Below are positions 35,003 to 44,659 of a DNA stretch of 64,000 nt, piece after piece; within the stretch, counting starts at the first letter, position 1; each line of letters starts with the position of its first letter. Location: positions 1,984,001-2,048,000 of the forward strand of contig NZ_CP071246.1 in assembly GCF_021496665.1 (NCBI RefSeq), in the 5' to 3' direction. The notes below the pieces were generated by a model that made no database searches, was not told where the DNA came from, and saw only the letters and a list, made by a program, of their open reading frames with translations. Source of the DNA: Corynebacterium sp. CNCTC7651. Lineage in GTDB: Bacteria > Actinomycetota > Actinomycetes > Mycobacteriales > Mycobacteriaceae. The translations under genes and the position numbers were made by a program.

Positions 35003-36463
35003 ATGGTCAAGCAGGTGAGCGCGCACACACCCGAGCTTGACGACGACTGGCTGGACACCCTCGAAGCCAACCCCCAGCACCGCAGCCCGTGGCAAGTGCT
35101 GCAGGACACGTTCACCGGCCCGGCGCGCTGGTTTAGGCGCATGCGCCTCTTCGCGGCCACCACGCCGGGGCAGATCATCGCGATGATGCTGGTGCTCACG
35201 TTGTCCCTGGTGGCGGCGGGGTTTTCCATGAGCCAATCCATGGCGTCGCGCCAGCGGGCGCTGGACACGCTGATTACGTCCACGGAGCCGATGGCGAATT
35301 CGGCGCACCTTTTGTATTCCTCCCTGTCCCAGGCGGACACCATCTCCACCACCAGCTTCGTGCAGCCGGGGCTGCTCACGCAGGACCAGCTGGGCACGTA
35401 CCTGGCCTCCATTGACCGCGCGGCCGTGACTGCGGCGGACATCCTGGCGAGCACCGTGGCCAGCGTGGGCACCAGCTTCGGCTCCGGCGGCGTGGGCGGG
35501 CAGAGCGCGGATGAGGTGCGCAGCCAGATCTCGGACCTGGTGACCGGGATCCTGCGCGACCTGCCGGTGTACACCGCGATCATGGAACGCGCGAAGGTGA
35601 ACCAGCGGCTGGGCAACCCGGTGGGTGTGGCGTACATGACGGAGGCATCGTCCGTCATGCGCGAGCAGATGCTGCGCAGCGCGGAGGACCTGTCCACGCT
35701 GACGCAGAACGAGGTTGCCGCCGAGGTGCAGCGCCTCTCCTCCCCGCAGTGGGTGCCGCTGTCCGGCCTGGTAGCGGCGCTGATTTTCCTGCTGGTTGCC
35801 CAGTGGTGGCTGTGGCGGGTGTTCCGCCGCCGCCTCAACCGCGGTTTCCTGGCCGCCACCGCCGCGATCCTGGTGGCCATCTGCTGGGTGGGCGTATCCA
35901 ACTACCAGTCCTGGCAAAACGGCGTGATCGGCTTCGAGCGCGCCGCGGAGCCGTGGCAGCGGTTGGCGGACGCGCGGATTGACGCGCAGGAGTCCCGCAC
36001 GGACGAGACTCTGGCGCTGCTGTCGCGCCAGTCCGTGACCAAGTCCTCCCAGAGCTTCGACCTGACCTACCTGCACGTCAGCCAGGCCCTCGACGCGGCG
36101 GAGGCGCTGGGCGGCGCTACCTCGGATGCCACCATCGCCTCCGCGCGCCAGGCGTTGGACGACTGGTCCGCCGCGCACCAGGAGCTCGTTTCCGCGCTTA
36201 TCGACGGTCGTTTTGAAGACGCCATAGGCATCCTGAACGCCCAGGATGGAGAGGGTGGCCAGGTTGGCTCCGTGACCGCGTTCGCCCAATTGGAAGACGA
36301 TTTGCAGGAGCTGATCAACCAGACCCGCGAGAACACCCGCGTGTACATCAACGCCTCCCTGGACGCGACGCGGCTGGTTTCCGGCGCGGTTGCGGCGCTG
36401 ACGGCGTTTGCTGTGCTGTGCATCTGGATTGGCATCCGCCGCAGGCTTGGGGAGTACATGTGA
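35003..36463 (+). CDS. glnX: GlnX-like membrane signal transducer
   Basis: The 486-residue integral membrane protein has about four helices (near 52-75, 250-275, 285-303 and 455-478) enclosing two large extracytoplasmic helical regions. In C. glutamicum GlnX passes the state of the amino acid-binding lipoprotein GlnH to the kinase PknG, which controls 2-oxoglutarate dehydrogenase through OdhI. The glnX-glnH-pknG order is kept here. It starts 6 bases after a TATGGT box. Its stop overlaps the glnH start. Confidence 0.88.
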   Translation: MVKQVSAHTPELDDDWLDTLEANPQHRSPWQVLQDTFTGPARWFRRMRLFAATTPGQIIAMMLVLTLSLVAAGFSMSQSMASRQRALDTLITSTEPMANSAHLLYSSLSQADTISTTSFVQPGLLTQDQLGTYLASIDRAAVTAADILASTVASVGTSFGSGGVGGQSADEVRSQISDLVTGILRDLPVYTAIMERAKVNQRLGNPVGVAYMTEASSVMREQMLRSAEDLSTLTQNEVAAEVQRLSSPQWVPLSGLVAALIFLLVAQWWLWRVFRRRLNRGFLAATAAILVAICWVGVSNYQSWQNGVIGFERAAEPWQRLADARIDAQESRTDETLALLSRQSVTKSSQSFDLTYLHVSQALDAAEALGGATSDATIASARQALDDWSAAHQELVSALIDGRFEDAIGILNAQDGEGGQVGSVTAFAQLEDDLQELINQTRENTRVYINASLDATRLVSGAVAALTAFAVLCIWIGIRRRLGEYM

Positions 36464-37473
36464 TGAAGCGACTGCGGGTAATCGGTGCGGCCGCGTTGGC
36501 CGCGTTGGCCGTGGTGCTTGGCGGGTGCGCGCCGGACGCGCCGCCGCCCGTGGAATCGGAGCCGCCCCTGACCTTCCGGGGCGCGCCGATGCCGGCGAAC
36601 GCGAAATTGGACCCGCCGGGTGTGGAGCCGGACGGCCCGTTCGTCGGCGCGCTTGAGCAGGGCGGGGATTGGCAATGGCCCGGTTCCCTCCCGCCGGGTA
36701 CAGAGGAAGACCGCGATGGGCCGCACATGCAGCGCATCATTTCACGCGGGCGCATCATCGTGGGCGTTGACCAGTCCCAATACCTGCTGTCCTACCGCGA
36801 CCCGGCGCGCGGCGACCTGCGAGGCTTCGAGGTGGACTTGGCACGCGAGGTTGCGCAGGACATCTTCGGCGATCCGAACAAGGTGGATTTCCGCTTCGTG
36901 GATTCCGCCGCCCGCGCGGAGACGTTGCAGGCGGGTGAGGTGGATATTGTGATCCGCACCATGTCCATCACCCCGGACCGCGCCGAGGTGGTGGACTTCT
37001 CCACGCCGTACCTGACGTCCTACGTCCGCGTCCTGGCGCCGCGGGACCGCGGCATTGCCGGACCCGGGGACCTAGCGGGCAAAACGGTGTGCGTGGTGGA
37101 CGGCACCAATCTGGTGAATCTAGTCCGGAACCAAATGCCGGACTCTTCCGTGCTGCGCACCAGGACGTGGTCCGACTGCCTGATGGCTACGCAGCAGTTC
37201 CAGGCAGACGCGGTGGTTGGTGACGATGCCGTGCTGGTGGGCATGATGGCCCAAGACCCGCTGGTGGAAGTGTTCCCGGAGAAGCTGGCAAACCAGATCT
37301 ACGCCGTGGGTGTGGCAAAGGGGCACGACGATGTTGTGCGGCAGATCAACCTGACCATCGAGCGCATTCGCACCGACGGCACATGGAACCGGATGTTCAA
37401 GGAGTGGCTCGGCGGCTCTGTGAACGAGTCTTGGCTGCCGCGGCGCATGTACCGCAAGGAGGAGGAGGGGTAA
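36463..37473 (+). CDS. glnH: GlnH, amino acid-binding lipoprotein
   Basis: The 336-residue family 3 solute-binding protein has lipobox LGGC (Cys at about 24). A Pro-rich linker leads into the ligand domain from about residue 95 (RGRIIVGVDQSQYLLSYRDP; TMSITPDRAEVVDFSTPYL). In C. glutamicum and M. tuberculosis GlnH senses aspartate/glutamate for PknG rather than serving transport, and no permease is encoded here. The ATG shares a base with the glnX TGA. Confidence 0.9.
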   Translation: MKRLRVIGAAALAALAVVLGGCAPDAPPPVESEPPLTFRGAPMPANAKLDPPGVEPDGPFVGALEQGGDWQWPGSLPPGTEEDRDGPHMQRIISRGRIIVGVDQSQYLLSYRDPARGDLRGFEVDLAREVAQDIFGDPNKVDFRFVDSAARAETLQAGEVDIVIRTMSITPDRAEVVDFSTPYLTSYVRVLAPRDRGIAGPGDLAGKTVCVVDGTNLVNLVRNQMPDSSVLRTRTWSDCLMATQQFQADAVVGDDAVLVGMMAQDPLVEVFPEKLANQIYAVGVAKGHDDVVRQINLTIERIRTDGTWNRMFKEWLGGSVNESWLPRRMYRKEEEG

Positions 37474-39948
37474 ATGGCCGCGGACGATGAAGAACTTGGG
37501 GCAGCCGGCGACACCGGCACCGGCGGGGGTGCCCGCGCCGGCGGTGGCAGCGAAGCGGCTGGCGAGCACACGGAGGCCGTGCTCTACGACCCCTTCGCGG
37601 ACGACGAAGACGACGCGGACGAAGACGCGCCCGGCACCGAAGCCGTCGCCTTCGACCCTTTCGCCGACGACGAGGATGATGAATCCGACGCCGCCTACGC
37701 CGATCTCGGAGAAATGGCGGGCCTGCTCAAGGATTTGGACAAGCTGCGAAAGGGAGGGGCGAGGGAGGAGACGTCGCAACGCTCCCGGCTCCAAGCCCTG
37801 GATACGTTCCGGGAGCGGCGGGGAACGCGGCGCGCCAGCCGTGTGGTGGCGGACGGCATGGTGGAGCTGCCGTGGGTGGACCCGGATGAGCCGAAGGAAG
37901 CGCTGGTTGATCCCACGAATGCGGTGGTGCAGAAGGGCATCCCGGCGCCGACGCTGAACCCGGGCGATGTGGTAGCCGGCCAGTACGAGATCATGGGCGT
38001 GATCGCGCACGGCGGCATGGGCTGGATCTACCTGGCGCAGGACCATTACGTGGCGGGGCGCGTGGTGGTGTTGAAGGGCTTGCACTCCACGGACAACGCG
38101 GATGAGGCGGCGGCCGCGGCGGCGGAGCGCGAGTTCCTGGCGGACATTACGCACCCGGGCATTGTGAAGATTTTCAACTTCATCGATGACCCGCGCGTGC
38201 CCGGCGGCTTCATCGTGATGGAGTACGTGGGCGGCCCGAGTTTGCGGCAGCGCCGCAATGCGGAGGACGGCCACCGCCTGGAGCCGGACGTGGCCATCGC
38301 GTACATGCTGGAAGTGCTGCCGGCGCTGGGGTACCTGCATTCGCGCGGCGTGGTGTACAACGACCTGAAGCCGGACAACGTGATTGTCACCGAGGACCAG
38401 GTGAAGCTGATTGACCTGGGCGCGGTGAGCGGCATCGGCGCATACGGCTTCATCTACGGCACGAAGGGGTTCCAGGCGCCGGAGGTGGCCACGGAGGGCC
38501 CGTCCATTGAGTCGGACGTGTACACCGTGGGCCGCACGCTAGCCGCGCTGATCATCGACCTGCCGAAGACGGACGGGGTGTACGACCTGCGCATTCCCAC
38601 CCCGTCGGAAGAGCCGCTGTTCCGCCGCTACATCTCGCTGTACCGCGTGATCGCGCGCTGCTGCAACGAGGATCCGAAGCAGCGCTACAGCTCCGTGAAG
38701 TCGCTGGAAGCGCAGCTGCTCGGTGTGCTGCGCGAGGTCATCGCGGTGCGCGACGGCATCACGCACCCCGCCCAGCATTCCTTCTTCTCGCCGCAGCGTA
38801 CGACGTTTGGCACCAAGCACCTTGTCTTCCGCACCGACCAGCTGATCGACGGCATCACCCGCACCGTGGAAATCACCCCGCAAGAAGTGGTTGCCGCTCT
38901 GCCGTCGCCGCTGATTGACCGCCACGATGTCGGCGCCGCCATGCTCCAGGGCTCCTCCTACGCCGAGCCGCTGGAAACGCTGGAAACGCTGCGCCAGGCG
39001 ATGCAGACCCCGCAGTACCGGGAGTCCCGCGAGATCCCCTTTGCCGTGGTGCGCACGATGCTGGATCTTGGCCTGACGTCGCAGGCCCGCACCTGGCTCG
39101 GCTCCCTGGACGAAAAGTACGGCGACAACTGGCGTTTCCACTGGTACTTCGGCGTGGTTAACTTGCTGCTGGGCCACTTCAACGCCGCGCAGCGCGACTT
39201 CTCCGCCGTACTGAACATCCTGCCGGGCGAGGCCGCGCCCAAACTCGCCATCGCCGCCGTGGATGAACTCCTGCTTCAGCGCGCGGGCCTTCGCGAGCGC
39301 GAGCTGCTCCCCGACACCATCGCCGCCGCGTGCGCTGGCATGAGCACCACGCTGGCCGAGGTCCCCTCCGAAGTCTTCCAGGAGATGCTGGGGGCTGGAG
39401 TGCTTGACGACGATTGGTCCATGGTCACCTCCGACCCCGCCATGCTCCGCTTCCACGCCATGCGGTTGTACTCGCTGGTGTGGCTGGCTAACCCCACCAC
39501 GGTTTCCGCGGCGTTTGGTTTGGCCCGGCAGTTGATGAATGAGGGCGAGGTGGAGCTGGCGATCGCGGCGCTGGACCGCGTCCCGCCGTCCTCCCGCCAC
39601 AGCCGCATGGCCTCTTTGACCGCGATTCTGTGCCTGGTGGCGCAGGACCTCACCGAGACGCGCATCCGGCGCGCAGCCCGGCGGCTGGAAAAGATTCCCA
39701 GCACCGAGCCGCGGTACCTGCAGATCAAGATCTTCGTGCTGCGTGCCGCGCTGACGTACCTGCGGGAGCACGATGCCAGCGCCGCCGCGTCTGCGAAACC
39801 GCTGTTTGAGTATGACTTCACGGTGCGCGGCCTGCGCCGCGGCCTTGCCATCACGCTGCGTGAGCAGGCGCGCGTGGCGCCGTACGCGCGGCACCGCTAC
39901 GCGCTGGTGGACATGGCTAATAAGGTGCGCCCCGCCACCTGGTTCTAG
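37474..39948 (+). CDS. pknG: serine/threonine protein kinase PknG
   Basis: The 824-residue soluble kinase has an acidic N-terminal region with two repeats of the type DPFADDED (about 30-70), a kinase domain (about 160-420) and C-terminal TPR-like helices. ATP-site Lys lies in VVVLKG. The catalytic loop is YNDLKPDN, and DLG replaces DFG, as is normal for PknG. No CxxC rubredoxin motif precedes the kinase domain, as in the corynebacterial and unlike the mycobacterial enzyme. PknG phosphorylates OdhI and so tunes 2-oxoglutarate dehydrogenase. The ATG abuts the glnH stop. Confidence 0.93.
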   Translation: MAADDEELGAAGDTGTGGGARAGGGSEAAGEHTEAVLYDPFADDEDDADEDAPGTEAVAFDPFADDEDDESDAAYADLGEMAGLLKDLDKLRKGGAREETSQRSRLQALDTFRERRGTRRASRVVADGMVELPWVDPDEPKEALVDPTNAVVQKGIPAPTLNPGDVVAGQYEIMGVIAHGGMGWIYLAQDHYVAGRVVVLKGLHSTDNADEAAAAAAEREFLADITHPGIVKIFNFIDDPRVPGGFIVMEYVGGPSLRQRRNAEDGHRLEPDVAIAYMLEVLPALGYLHSRGVVYNDLKPDNVIVTEDQVKLIDLGAVSGIGAYGFIYGTKGFQAPEVATEGPSIESDVYTVGRTLAALIIDLPKTDGVYDLRIPTPSEEPLFRRYISLYRVIARCCNEDPKQRYSSVKSLEAQLLGVLREVIAVRDGITHPAQHSFFSPQRTTFGTKHLVFRTDQLIDGITRTVEITPQEVVAALPSPLIDRHDVGAAMLQGSSYAEPLETLETLRQAMQTPQYRESREIPFAVVRTMLDLGLTSQARTWLGSLDEKYGDNWRFHWYFGVVNLLLGHFNAAQRDFSAVLNILPGEAAPKLAIAAVDELLLQRAGLRERELLPDTIAAACAGMSTTLAEVPSEVFQEMLGAGVLDDDWSMVTSDPAMLRFHAMRLYSLVWLANPTTVSAAFGLARQLMNEGEVELAIAALDRVPPSSRHSRMASLTAILCLVAQDLTETRIRRAARRLEKIPSTEPRYLQIKIFVLRAALTYLREHDASAAASAKPLFEYDFTVRGLRRGLAITLREQARVAPYARHRYALVDMANKVRPATWF

Positions 39949-39963
39949 GTGACGGGGCGTGCG

Positions 39964-41169
39964 CTACGCCAGCGAGGCTGCGACGCGCGCGGACTTTTGC
40001 GCGATTGCCAGCTCCTCATTGGTGGGTACCACCAGGACCTTGACCTTCGAATCGTCCGTGGAGATGATGCGCGGGCCGTCGTTCGGCAGGGCGTTCTTCT
40101 CCGGGTCGATCTCGATGCCGTACATGTGCATGTTGTCCAGCGCGTCCATGCGCACGTGTTTGTCGTTTTCGCCGACACCCGCGGTGAAGGTGATGGCGTC
40201 TACACGGCCGAGCGCGATCATGTAGGAGCCGATATAGCGGCGCAGCTGGTTGATGTACACGTTGTACGCCAGCCAGGCGTTCTCATCTTCGTCGTTGATC
40301 ATGGTGCGCAGCTCGCGGAAGTCGTTGACGCCGGCGAGGCCCTTCACGCCGGACTGGCGGTTGAGCAGGTTGTCAATCTCGTCGATGCTCATGCCGCCCT
40401 GGCGGTAGAGGTGGAAGATGATGCCCGGGTCAATGTCGCCCGAACGCGTACCCATCACCAGGCCGGCGAGCGGGGTCAGGCCCATCGAGGTGTCAATCGG
40501 GTGCCCGTTCTCCACCGCGGAGGCGGAGGCACCGTTGCCCAGGTGCAGCACAATCTGGCGGGTGTGCAGCGGATCGCGGCCGATCAGGGCCGGTACCTGG
40601 GAGGAGACGAACTCGTGGCTGGTGCCGTGGAAGCCGTAGCGGCGGATCAGGTTGCGCTCCGACACCTCGGCGTTGATGGCGTACAGCGCGGCAGCCGGCG
40701 GCAGGTCGCGGAAGAAGCCAGTGTCAAACACCGCGACGTGCGGGATGTTCGGCAGCAGTGCGCGAGCAACCTCGATGCCGTCGATGTTCGCCGGGTTGTG
40801 CAGCGGGGCGAGCGGGATGAGGGAGCGGATCATCTCCACCACCGGATCCGAGATCAGCTCCGGCGCGGAGAACACCATGCCGCCGTGCACCACGCGGTGG
40901 CCAACGGCGATGATGTCCAGCTGCGTCGGGCCGATGCCCTTGGAATCCAGCAGGCGGAAAGACTCCTCCAGGCCCACGGTGTGTGTCGGGATCTCGCGTT
41001 GGACAACCCACTTCTGGTCCGCGTGCTTCACGGTCACGCGGCCCTGCGGCTCGCCGATCTGCTCAACCAGGCCGGAGACAAACGGTGCGTCCGACGCCGC
41101 GGCGTTCGGGTCAACGATCTGGAACTTCACAGAGGAAGAACCAGAGTTAATAACTAGGACGTACGCCAT
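39964..41169 (-). CDS. ackA: acetate kinase
   Basis: The 401-residue cytoplasmic enzyme interconverts acetyl phosphate and acetate with ATP. It has [13 protein letters not shown] at the N terminus, [10 protein letters not shown] (catalytic Asp), [10 protein letters not shown] and [11 protein letters not shown]. It starts on the base after the pta stop, so the two are one operon, and it is convergent with pknG with a 15-base gap. Confidence 0.96.
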   Translation of the reverse strand: MAYVLVINSGSSSVKFQIVDPNAAASDAPFVSGLVEQIGEPQGRVTVKHADQKWVVQREIPTHTVGLEESFRLLDSKGIGPTQLDIIAVGHRVVHGGMVFSAPELISDPVVEMIRSLIPLAPLHNPANIDGIEVARALLPNIPHVAVFDTGFFRDLPPAAALYAINAEVSERNLIRRYGFHGTSHEFVSSQVPALIGRDPLHTRQIVLHLGNGASASAVENGHPIDTSMGLTPLAGLVMGTRSGDIDPGIIFHLYRQGGMSIDEIDNLLNRQSGVKGLAGVNDFRELRTMINDEDENAWLAYNVYINQLRRYIGSYMIALGRVDAITFTAGVGENDKHVRMDALDNMHMYGIEIDPEKNALPNDGPRIISTDDSKVKVLVVPTNEELAIAQKSARVAASLA

Positions 41170-42528
41170 TTAGTTGGCACCTGCCTGGATGGCGGTGATG
41201 GCCACGGTGTTCACGATGTCCGGAACGGTAGCGCCGCGGGACAGGTCGTTGACCGGCTTGTTCAGGCCCTGCAGGACCGGGCCGACCGCAAGGGCGTTGC
41301 CGGTGCGCTGCGCAATCTTGTAGCCGGCGTTGCCAGCCTCCAGGTCCGGGAAGATGAACACGTTGGCCTGGCCGGCAACCGGGGACTCCGGTGCCTTCTT
41401 CTTGGCCACACCCGGGTCGCACGCAGCGTCGAACTGCAGCGGGCCATCCACGGCCAGCTCCGAATCCAGCGCACGAGCTGCCTCGACGGCGGCGACAGCG
41501 CGGTCCACGTCCGGGCCGGCACCGGAGGTGCCGGTGGAGTAGGACAGGACGGCAACCTTCGGGTCCAGGCCGAACTGTGCTGCGGTGCGTGCGGACATGA
41601 CGGCGATCTCGCCGAGCTGCTCCGCGGTCGGGTTCGGGTTCACAGCGCAGTCGCCGAATGCCCAGAGGCGGCCGCGCAGCACCATCAGGAAGATGGAGGA
41701 CACCACGGATGCGCCCGGCGCGGTCTTGATGATCTGGAAGGACGGCTTAATCGTGTGCGCGGTGGTGTGGGCAGCGCCGGACACCATGCCGTCTGCCAGA
41801 CCCTTGTGCACCATCATGGTGGCGAAGTAGGAGATGTCCTTCAGCGTCTCGCGCGCCTCATCGATGGACACGCCCTTCTTCTTGCGCAGCTCCGCGAAGT
41901 CCGCCGCGAACTCCTCCAGCAGCTCGGATTCGAGGTGGTTGATGATCTTGGCCTTGGACAGGTCCAGGCCAAGGTCCGCCGCACGACGGTTGATGTCCTC
42001 TTCCTCACCCAGGATGGTCAGGTCCACAATGTCCTTGGCCAGCAGCTGGTGCGCCGCCTGGAGAATACGGTCATCCTCGCCCTCCGGCAGAACGATGTGC
42101 TTGCGGTTCTCCTTCGCCATGTTCAGCAGCCAAGACTCGAACACCACCGGGGACATCACCTGGTCTGCGTCACGGTTGAGGGTGACCGTGGAAACGTCGG
42201 CAAGCTGCTCAGCGCTCACCACAGCCGCGACGGAACCGCGGAGCTCCTCAACGCGGCGCTGCGCCAACGCACCAAGGTCGGCGTTGCCGGCCACCAGCAG
42301 CACCGGCACGCCAAGAGCTGCGGCAACGTCAGCGTCAAAGTTGTAGTCGCCGGTGCCAACGATCAGCTTCGCGGCACCATCGTTCAGGCCCGCAGCGTAC
42401 ACCTCGTGCAGGTCAGAGCCCTCCACCTTGGCAACCTCAAGGCCAAGCTGGGAAGCAACGGAGTTGACATCAATACCGTCAAGAGAGCGGTTGACGGGGG
42501 TGATCAGCAGGGACTGAGTTTCAGCCAT
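41170..42528 (-). CDS. pta: phosphate acetyltransferase
   Basis: The 452-residue enzyme makes acetyl phosphate from acetyl-CoA and works with AckA in acetate use and overflow. An N-terminal DRTGG-like part (about 1-110) precedes the catalytic domain, with SYSTGTSGAGPDVDRA and FIFPDLEAGN. Length fits the C. glutamicum form rather than the long enterobacterial one. GAAAGG upstream is the ribosome site; TAGACT about 45 bases upstream could be the -10. Confidence 0.95.
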   Translation of the reverse strand: MAETQSLLITPVNRSLDGIDVNSVASQLGLEVAKVEGSDLHEVYAAGLNDGAAKLIVGTGDYNFDADVAAALGVPVLLVAGNADLGALAQRRVEELRGSVAAVVSAEQLADVSTVTLNRDADQVMSPVVFESWLLNMAKENRKHIVLPEGEDDRILQAAHQLLAKDIVDLTILGEEEDINRRAADLGLDLSKAKIINHLESELLEEFAADFAELRKKKGVSIDEARETLKDISYFATMMVHKGLADGMVSGAAHTTAHTIKPSFQIIKTAPGASVVSSIFLMVLRGRLWAFGDCAVNPNPTAEQLGEIAVMSARTAAQFGLDPKVAVLSYSTGTSGAGPDVDRAVAAVEAARALDSELAVDGPLQFDAACDPGVAKKKAPESPVAGQANVFIFPDLEAGNAGYKIAQRTGNALAVGPVLQGLNKPVNDLSRGATVPDIVNTVAITAIQAGAN

Positions 42529-42608
42529 GGGTTCGCCTTTCTACGGTTGCGGATTAAAGCGCATACGCAGATAAGTCTACCGACCAAGCCGTAGTTTTCA
42601 GGGGCAAA

Positions 42609-43715
42609 TTAGTCGAATACCGCAGCCGCCTGAGCTGCCCTCGACCGCGCCTCCTCCGCACTCTCGCCCGTCGCACGCACGAGGACATCTGCCCCCATAA
42701 CCTGCACTCCCGTCTCCTCCACCGCCATTGCGCGGGCCATGCTTGCCGACGAAAGCTTGTCCGCACCACCCCGCACAATCCGTGCCGCGCCCGGCGAGAC
42801 CAACGTGACGTCGATAGGCAAGTGCAACGATGCCCGGGCCTGGAGCTCAAACTGGTCCAGCCGCTGCGTGGCGCGTGTGAGCATGCCGTCCAGCCCCGTC
42901 AACGGCGACGCCTGGGAGAAGTACACCTCTTCCCCATCCACGAACAGTTCGATGGCGTAGAGACCGCAGCATTGCAGCGCGCCCGTCACGCGGGCGGCGA
43001 TGGAGCGGGCGTTGCCCATCGCCGCCTCCGAAATCGGTGCCGGCTGCCAGCATTCCACCAGTTCCCCGTCTTCGTGGCGCGTGCCAATGGGCTCGCAGAA
43101 CCACGTGGCCAGCTGCCCCGTCGCGGGGTCTACGGAGCGGGCGGTGAGGATGGTGACCTCGTAATCGAAGTCAATGTAGCGCTCCACAACCAGCCCATCC
43201 TCCGGGAACGACGCCGCGATCGGGTTGCTCAGCATCTCTTCCGCGTTGGTGAACACCGCCTTCGTGCTCCCCCGGCGCTGCTTGACCACCAGCGGAAACC
43301 CGATCTCATCCGCAGCCCGGGCAAGCTCCTCAGCGCTGTGCGCGGGTGCGGAGGTCAGCGTGGGCAGACCGAGCTCATCCGCCGCGGTGCTACGCAGGGA
43401 CTGCCGGTCAAACGCTACCTCGCACGCCTGGACGGACGGCGCCACGTGCGCGCCCGTCCGCTGCACCATCTTCGCGAGCTGGCGCATGTCAATCCGCGGG
43501 TCCGCCACCGCAATCAGGTCCGGGTTCGCAGCTTCGAGCTCCCCCAGCGTGCCGACGCTCACCTGACAACCAAAATGCGCATACGCCGCCGCAAGCTCTG
43601 TTGCGATGGTGCAATCCGGCCCCTTCCCCACCACAAAAACCCGCTGGTGAGGGTGAAGGGTGTGCTTGGACTCGGACGTTGGCTGGTGGCCGGGCTGCGC
43701 CTGGTGCTCACTCAT
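42609..43715 (-). CDS. divergent PurT-like ATP-grasp protein
   Basis: The 368-residue protein follows the PurT/PurK layout: Rossmann-like start, ATP-grasp core (VVKQRRGSTKAVF, VVERYIDFDYEVTILT), a PurT-like EPIGTRHEDGELVECWQP segment and a C-terminal domain. Key positions differ from E. coli PurT: the second metal-binding Glu in FSEVSP is Gln (FSQASP), and the strongly conserved SPRPHDTG reads SPLTGLDG. It may have lost formate-dependent glycinamide ribonucleotide transformylase activity or taken another ligand. It lies upstream of pta-ackA, in a region where C. glutamicum carries purT. GATAAT lies 8 bases before the ATG. Confidence 0.7.
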   Translation of the reverse strand: MSEHQAQPGHQPTSESKHTLHPHQRVFVVGKGPDCTIATELAAAYAHFGCQVSVGTLGELEAANPDLIAVADPRIDMRQLAKMVQRTGAHVAPSVQACEVAFDRQSLRSTAADELGLPTLTSAPAHSAEELARAADEIGFPLVVKQRRGSTKAVFTNAEEMLSNPIAASFPEDGLVVERYIDFDYEVTILTARSVDPATGQLATWFCEPIGTRHEDGELVECWQPAPISEAAMGNARSIAARVTGALQCCGLYAIELFVDGEEVYFSQASPLTGLDGMLTRATQRLDQFELQARASLHLPIDVTLVSPGAARIVRGGADKLSSASMARAMAVEETGVQVMGADVLVRATGESAEEARSRAAQAAAVFD

Positions 43716-43781
43716 GAGTGCCGATTATCGCATAGCCGTGCACGTTTCTTAAGAAGTGGCTGGGGATTGCGTGGGGATATG

Positions 43782-43821
43782 CAAAACCACCCCGCCGCAT
43801 CGAGGGCGCAAGACAGGGTGG
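43782..43821 (-). terminator. terminator of the short envelope paralogue
   Basis: On the minus strand CCACCC and GGGTGG enclose a GC-rich region and are followed by TTTTGC. Confidence 0.5.
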
Positions 43822-43852
43822 AAAGGAGGAAACTGTGAGTTCCTGGAACCGC

Positions 43853-44428
43853 TTAATTCACGGAGATGGTGTAGCCGCCGATGGAGGAGGTCTGGCCAGC
43901 CAGCGGGCTCTCGTGGCCGGTGACGGTAGCAACCAGGGCGCCGCCCTCATCGGCCAGGCAGGAGTTCAGAATCACTGCGGAAGCTGCGATGCCGCCGGTC
44001 ATCGCGGTGAGGCCGACGATGACGGAGCCGACGGAGTAGCCGAAAGCGGACAGGTACTTGTCAATTGCCTCAACCTGAACTGCGAGCTCCGGGTTCAGGA
44101 TGCCAGCCTGGCGCTGGATCTCGGTGTTGAAGTCACGAATCTGCTGGTCGATCACGTTGGTGACGTTGGAAGCGCCGCCGAGAGCAACCTGAGCGAGCAG
44201 GCCCAGCGGGATCAGGGACAGCAGCGGGATACCGAAGCCGAGGAGGGCGTTCTTGCAGTTCTCCGGCAGAGCTGCGGTCTCGGTTGCGTTGACGTCTACC
44301 TTGGCGTTGCCAGCAGCGTCAACGGTGGCGTTGACCTTGGTGGTTTCAGCGGAAGCCGGGGCGACGGACGGAACGACGAGGGTGACAGCCATTGCGGAAG
44401 CGACTGCGGCACGGGTGATCTTCTTCAA
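43853..44428 (-). CDS. exported protein with Corynebacterium C-terminal two-helix module
   Basis: The 191-residue protein has a signal peptide (KKITRAAVASAM..., cleavage near PASAE), a short linker, and a module of about 115 residues that begins NCKNALLGFGIPLL and ends near ILNSCLADE. The module is shared with the next upstream gene and has two hydrophobic helices around an amphipathic VTNVIDQQIRDFNTEIQRQA segment. A Cys sits at each end. The TTG at 44428 is the probable start because AAAGGA lies 6 bases upstream; an earlier in-frame TTG at 44449 lacks this. Function unknown; an envelope location is inferred. Confidence 0.72.
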   Translation of the reverse strand: MKKITRAAVASAMAVTLVVPSVAPASAETTKVNATVDAAGNAKVDVNATETAALPENCKNALLGFGIPLLSLIPLGLLAQVALGGASNVTNVIDQQIRDFNTEIQRQAGILNPELAVQVEAIDKYLSAFGYSVGSVIVGLTAMTGGIAASAVILNSCLADEGGALVATVTGHESPLAGQTSSIGGYTISVN

Positions 44429-44572
44429 CGGAAGTCCTTTCAGAGGCAATTGTGAGGTGACGGCCCAAGTCTAGGGGAAACCTGGCACCGAGGTTCAGGT
44501 TTCATGGTACTCCCGTTTTCAAATATTTGCTGGGCCGCAACGCTCCGGGGGAATCCGCCGGTCTTGAAGCAT

Positions 44573-44616
44573 AAAACCCCCGAAGCCGGGACATTAGTCT
44601 CAGCGCTCGGGGGTTT
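44573..44616 (-). terminator. terminator of the repeat-domain envelope protein
   Basis: AAACCCCCGA and TCGGGGGTTT form a strong stem; on the minus strand it is followed by TTTT. Confidence 0.75.
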
Positions 44617-44659
44617 CCGCTACAGACTTAGGAGGCAAGTAGCCAAGCCCTAGGCAGTC

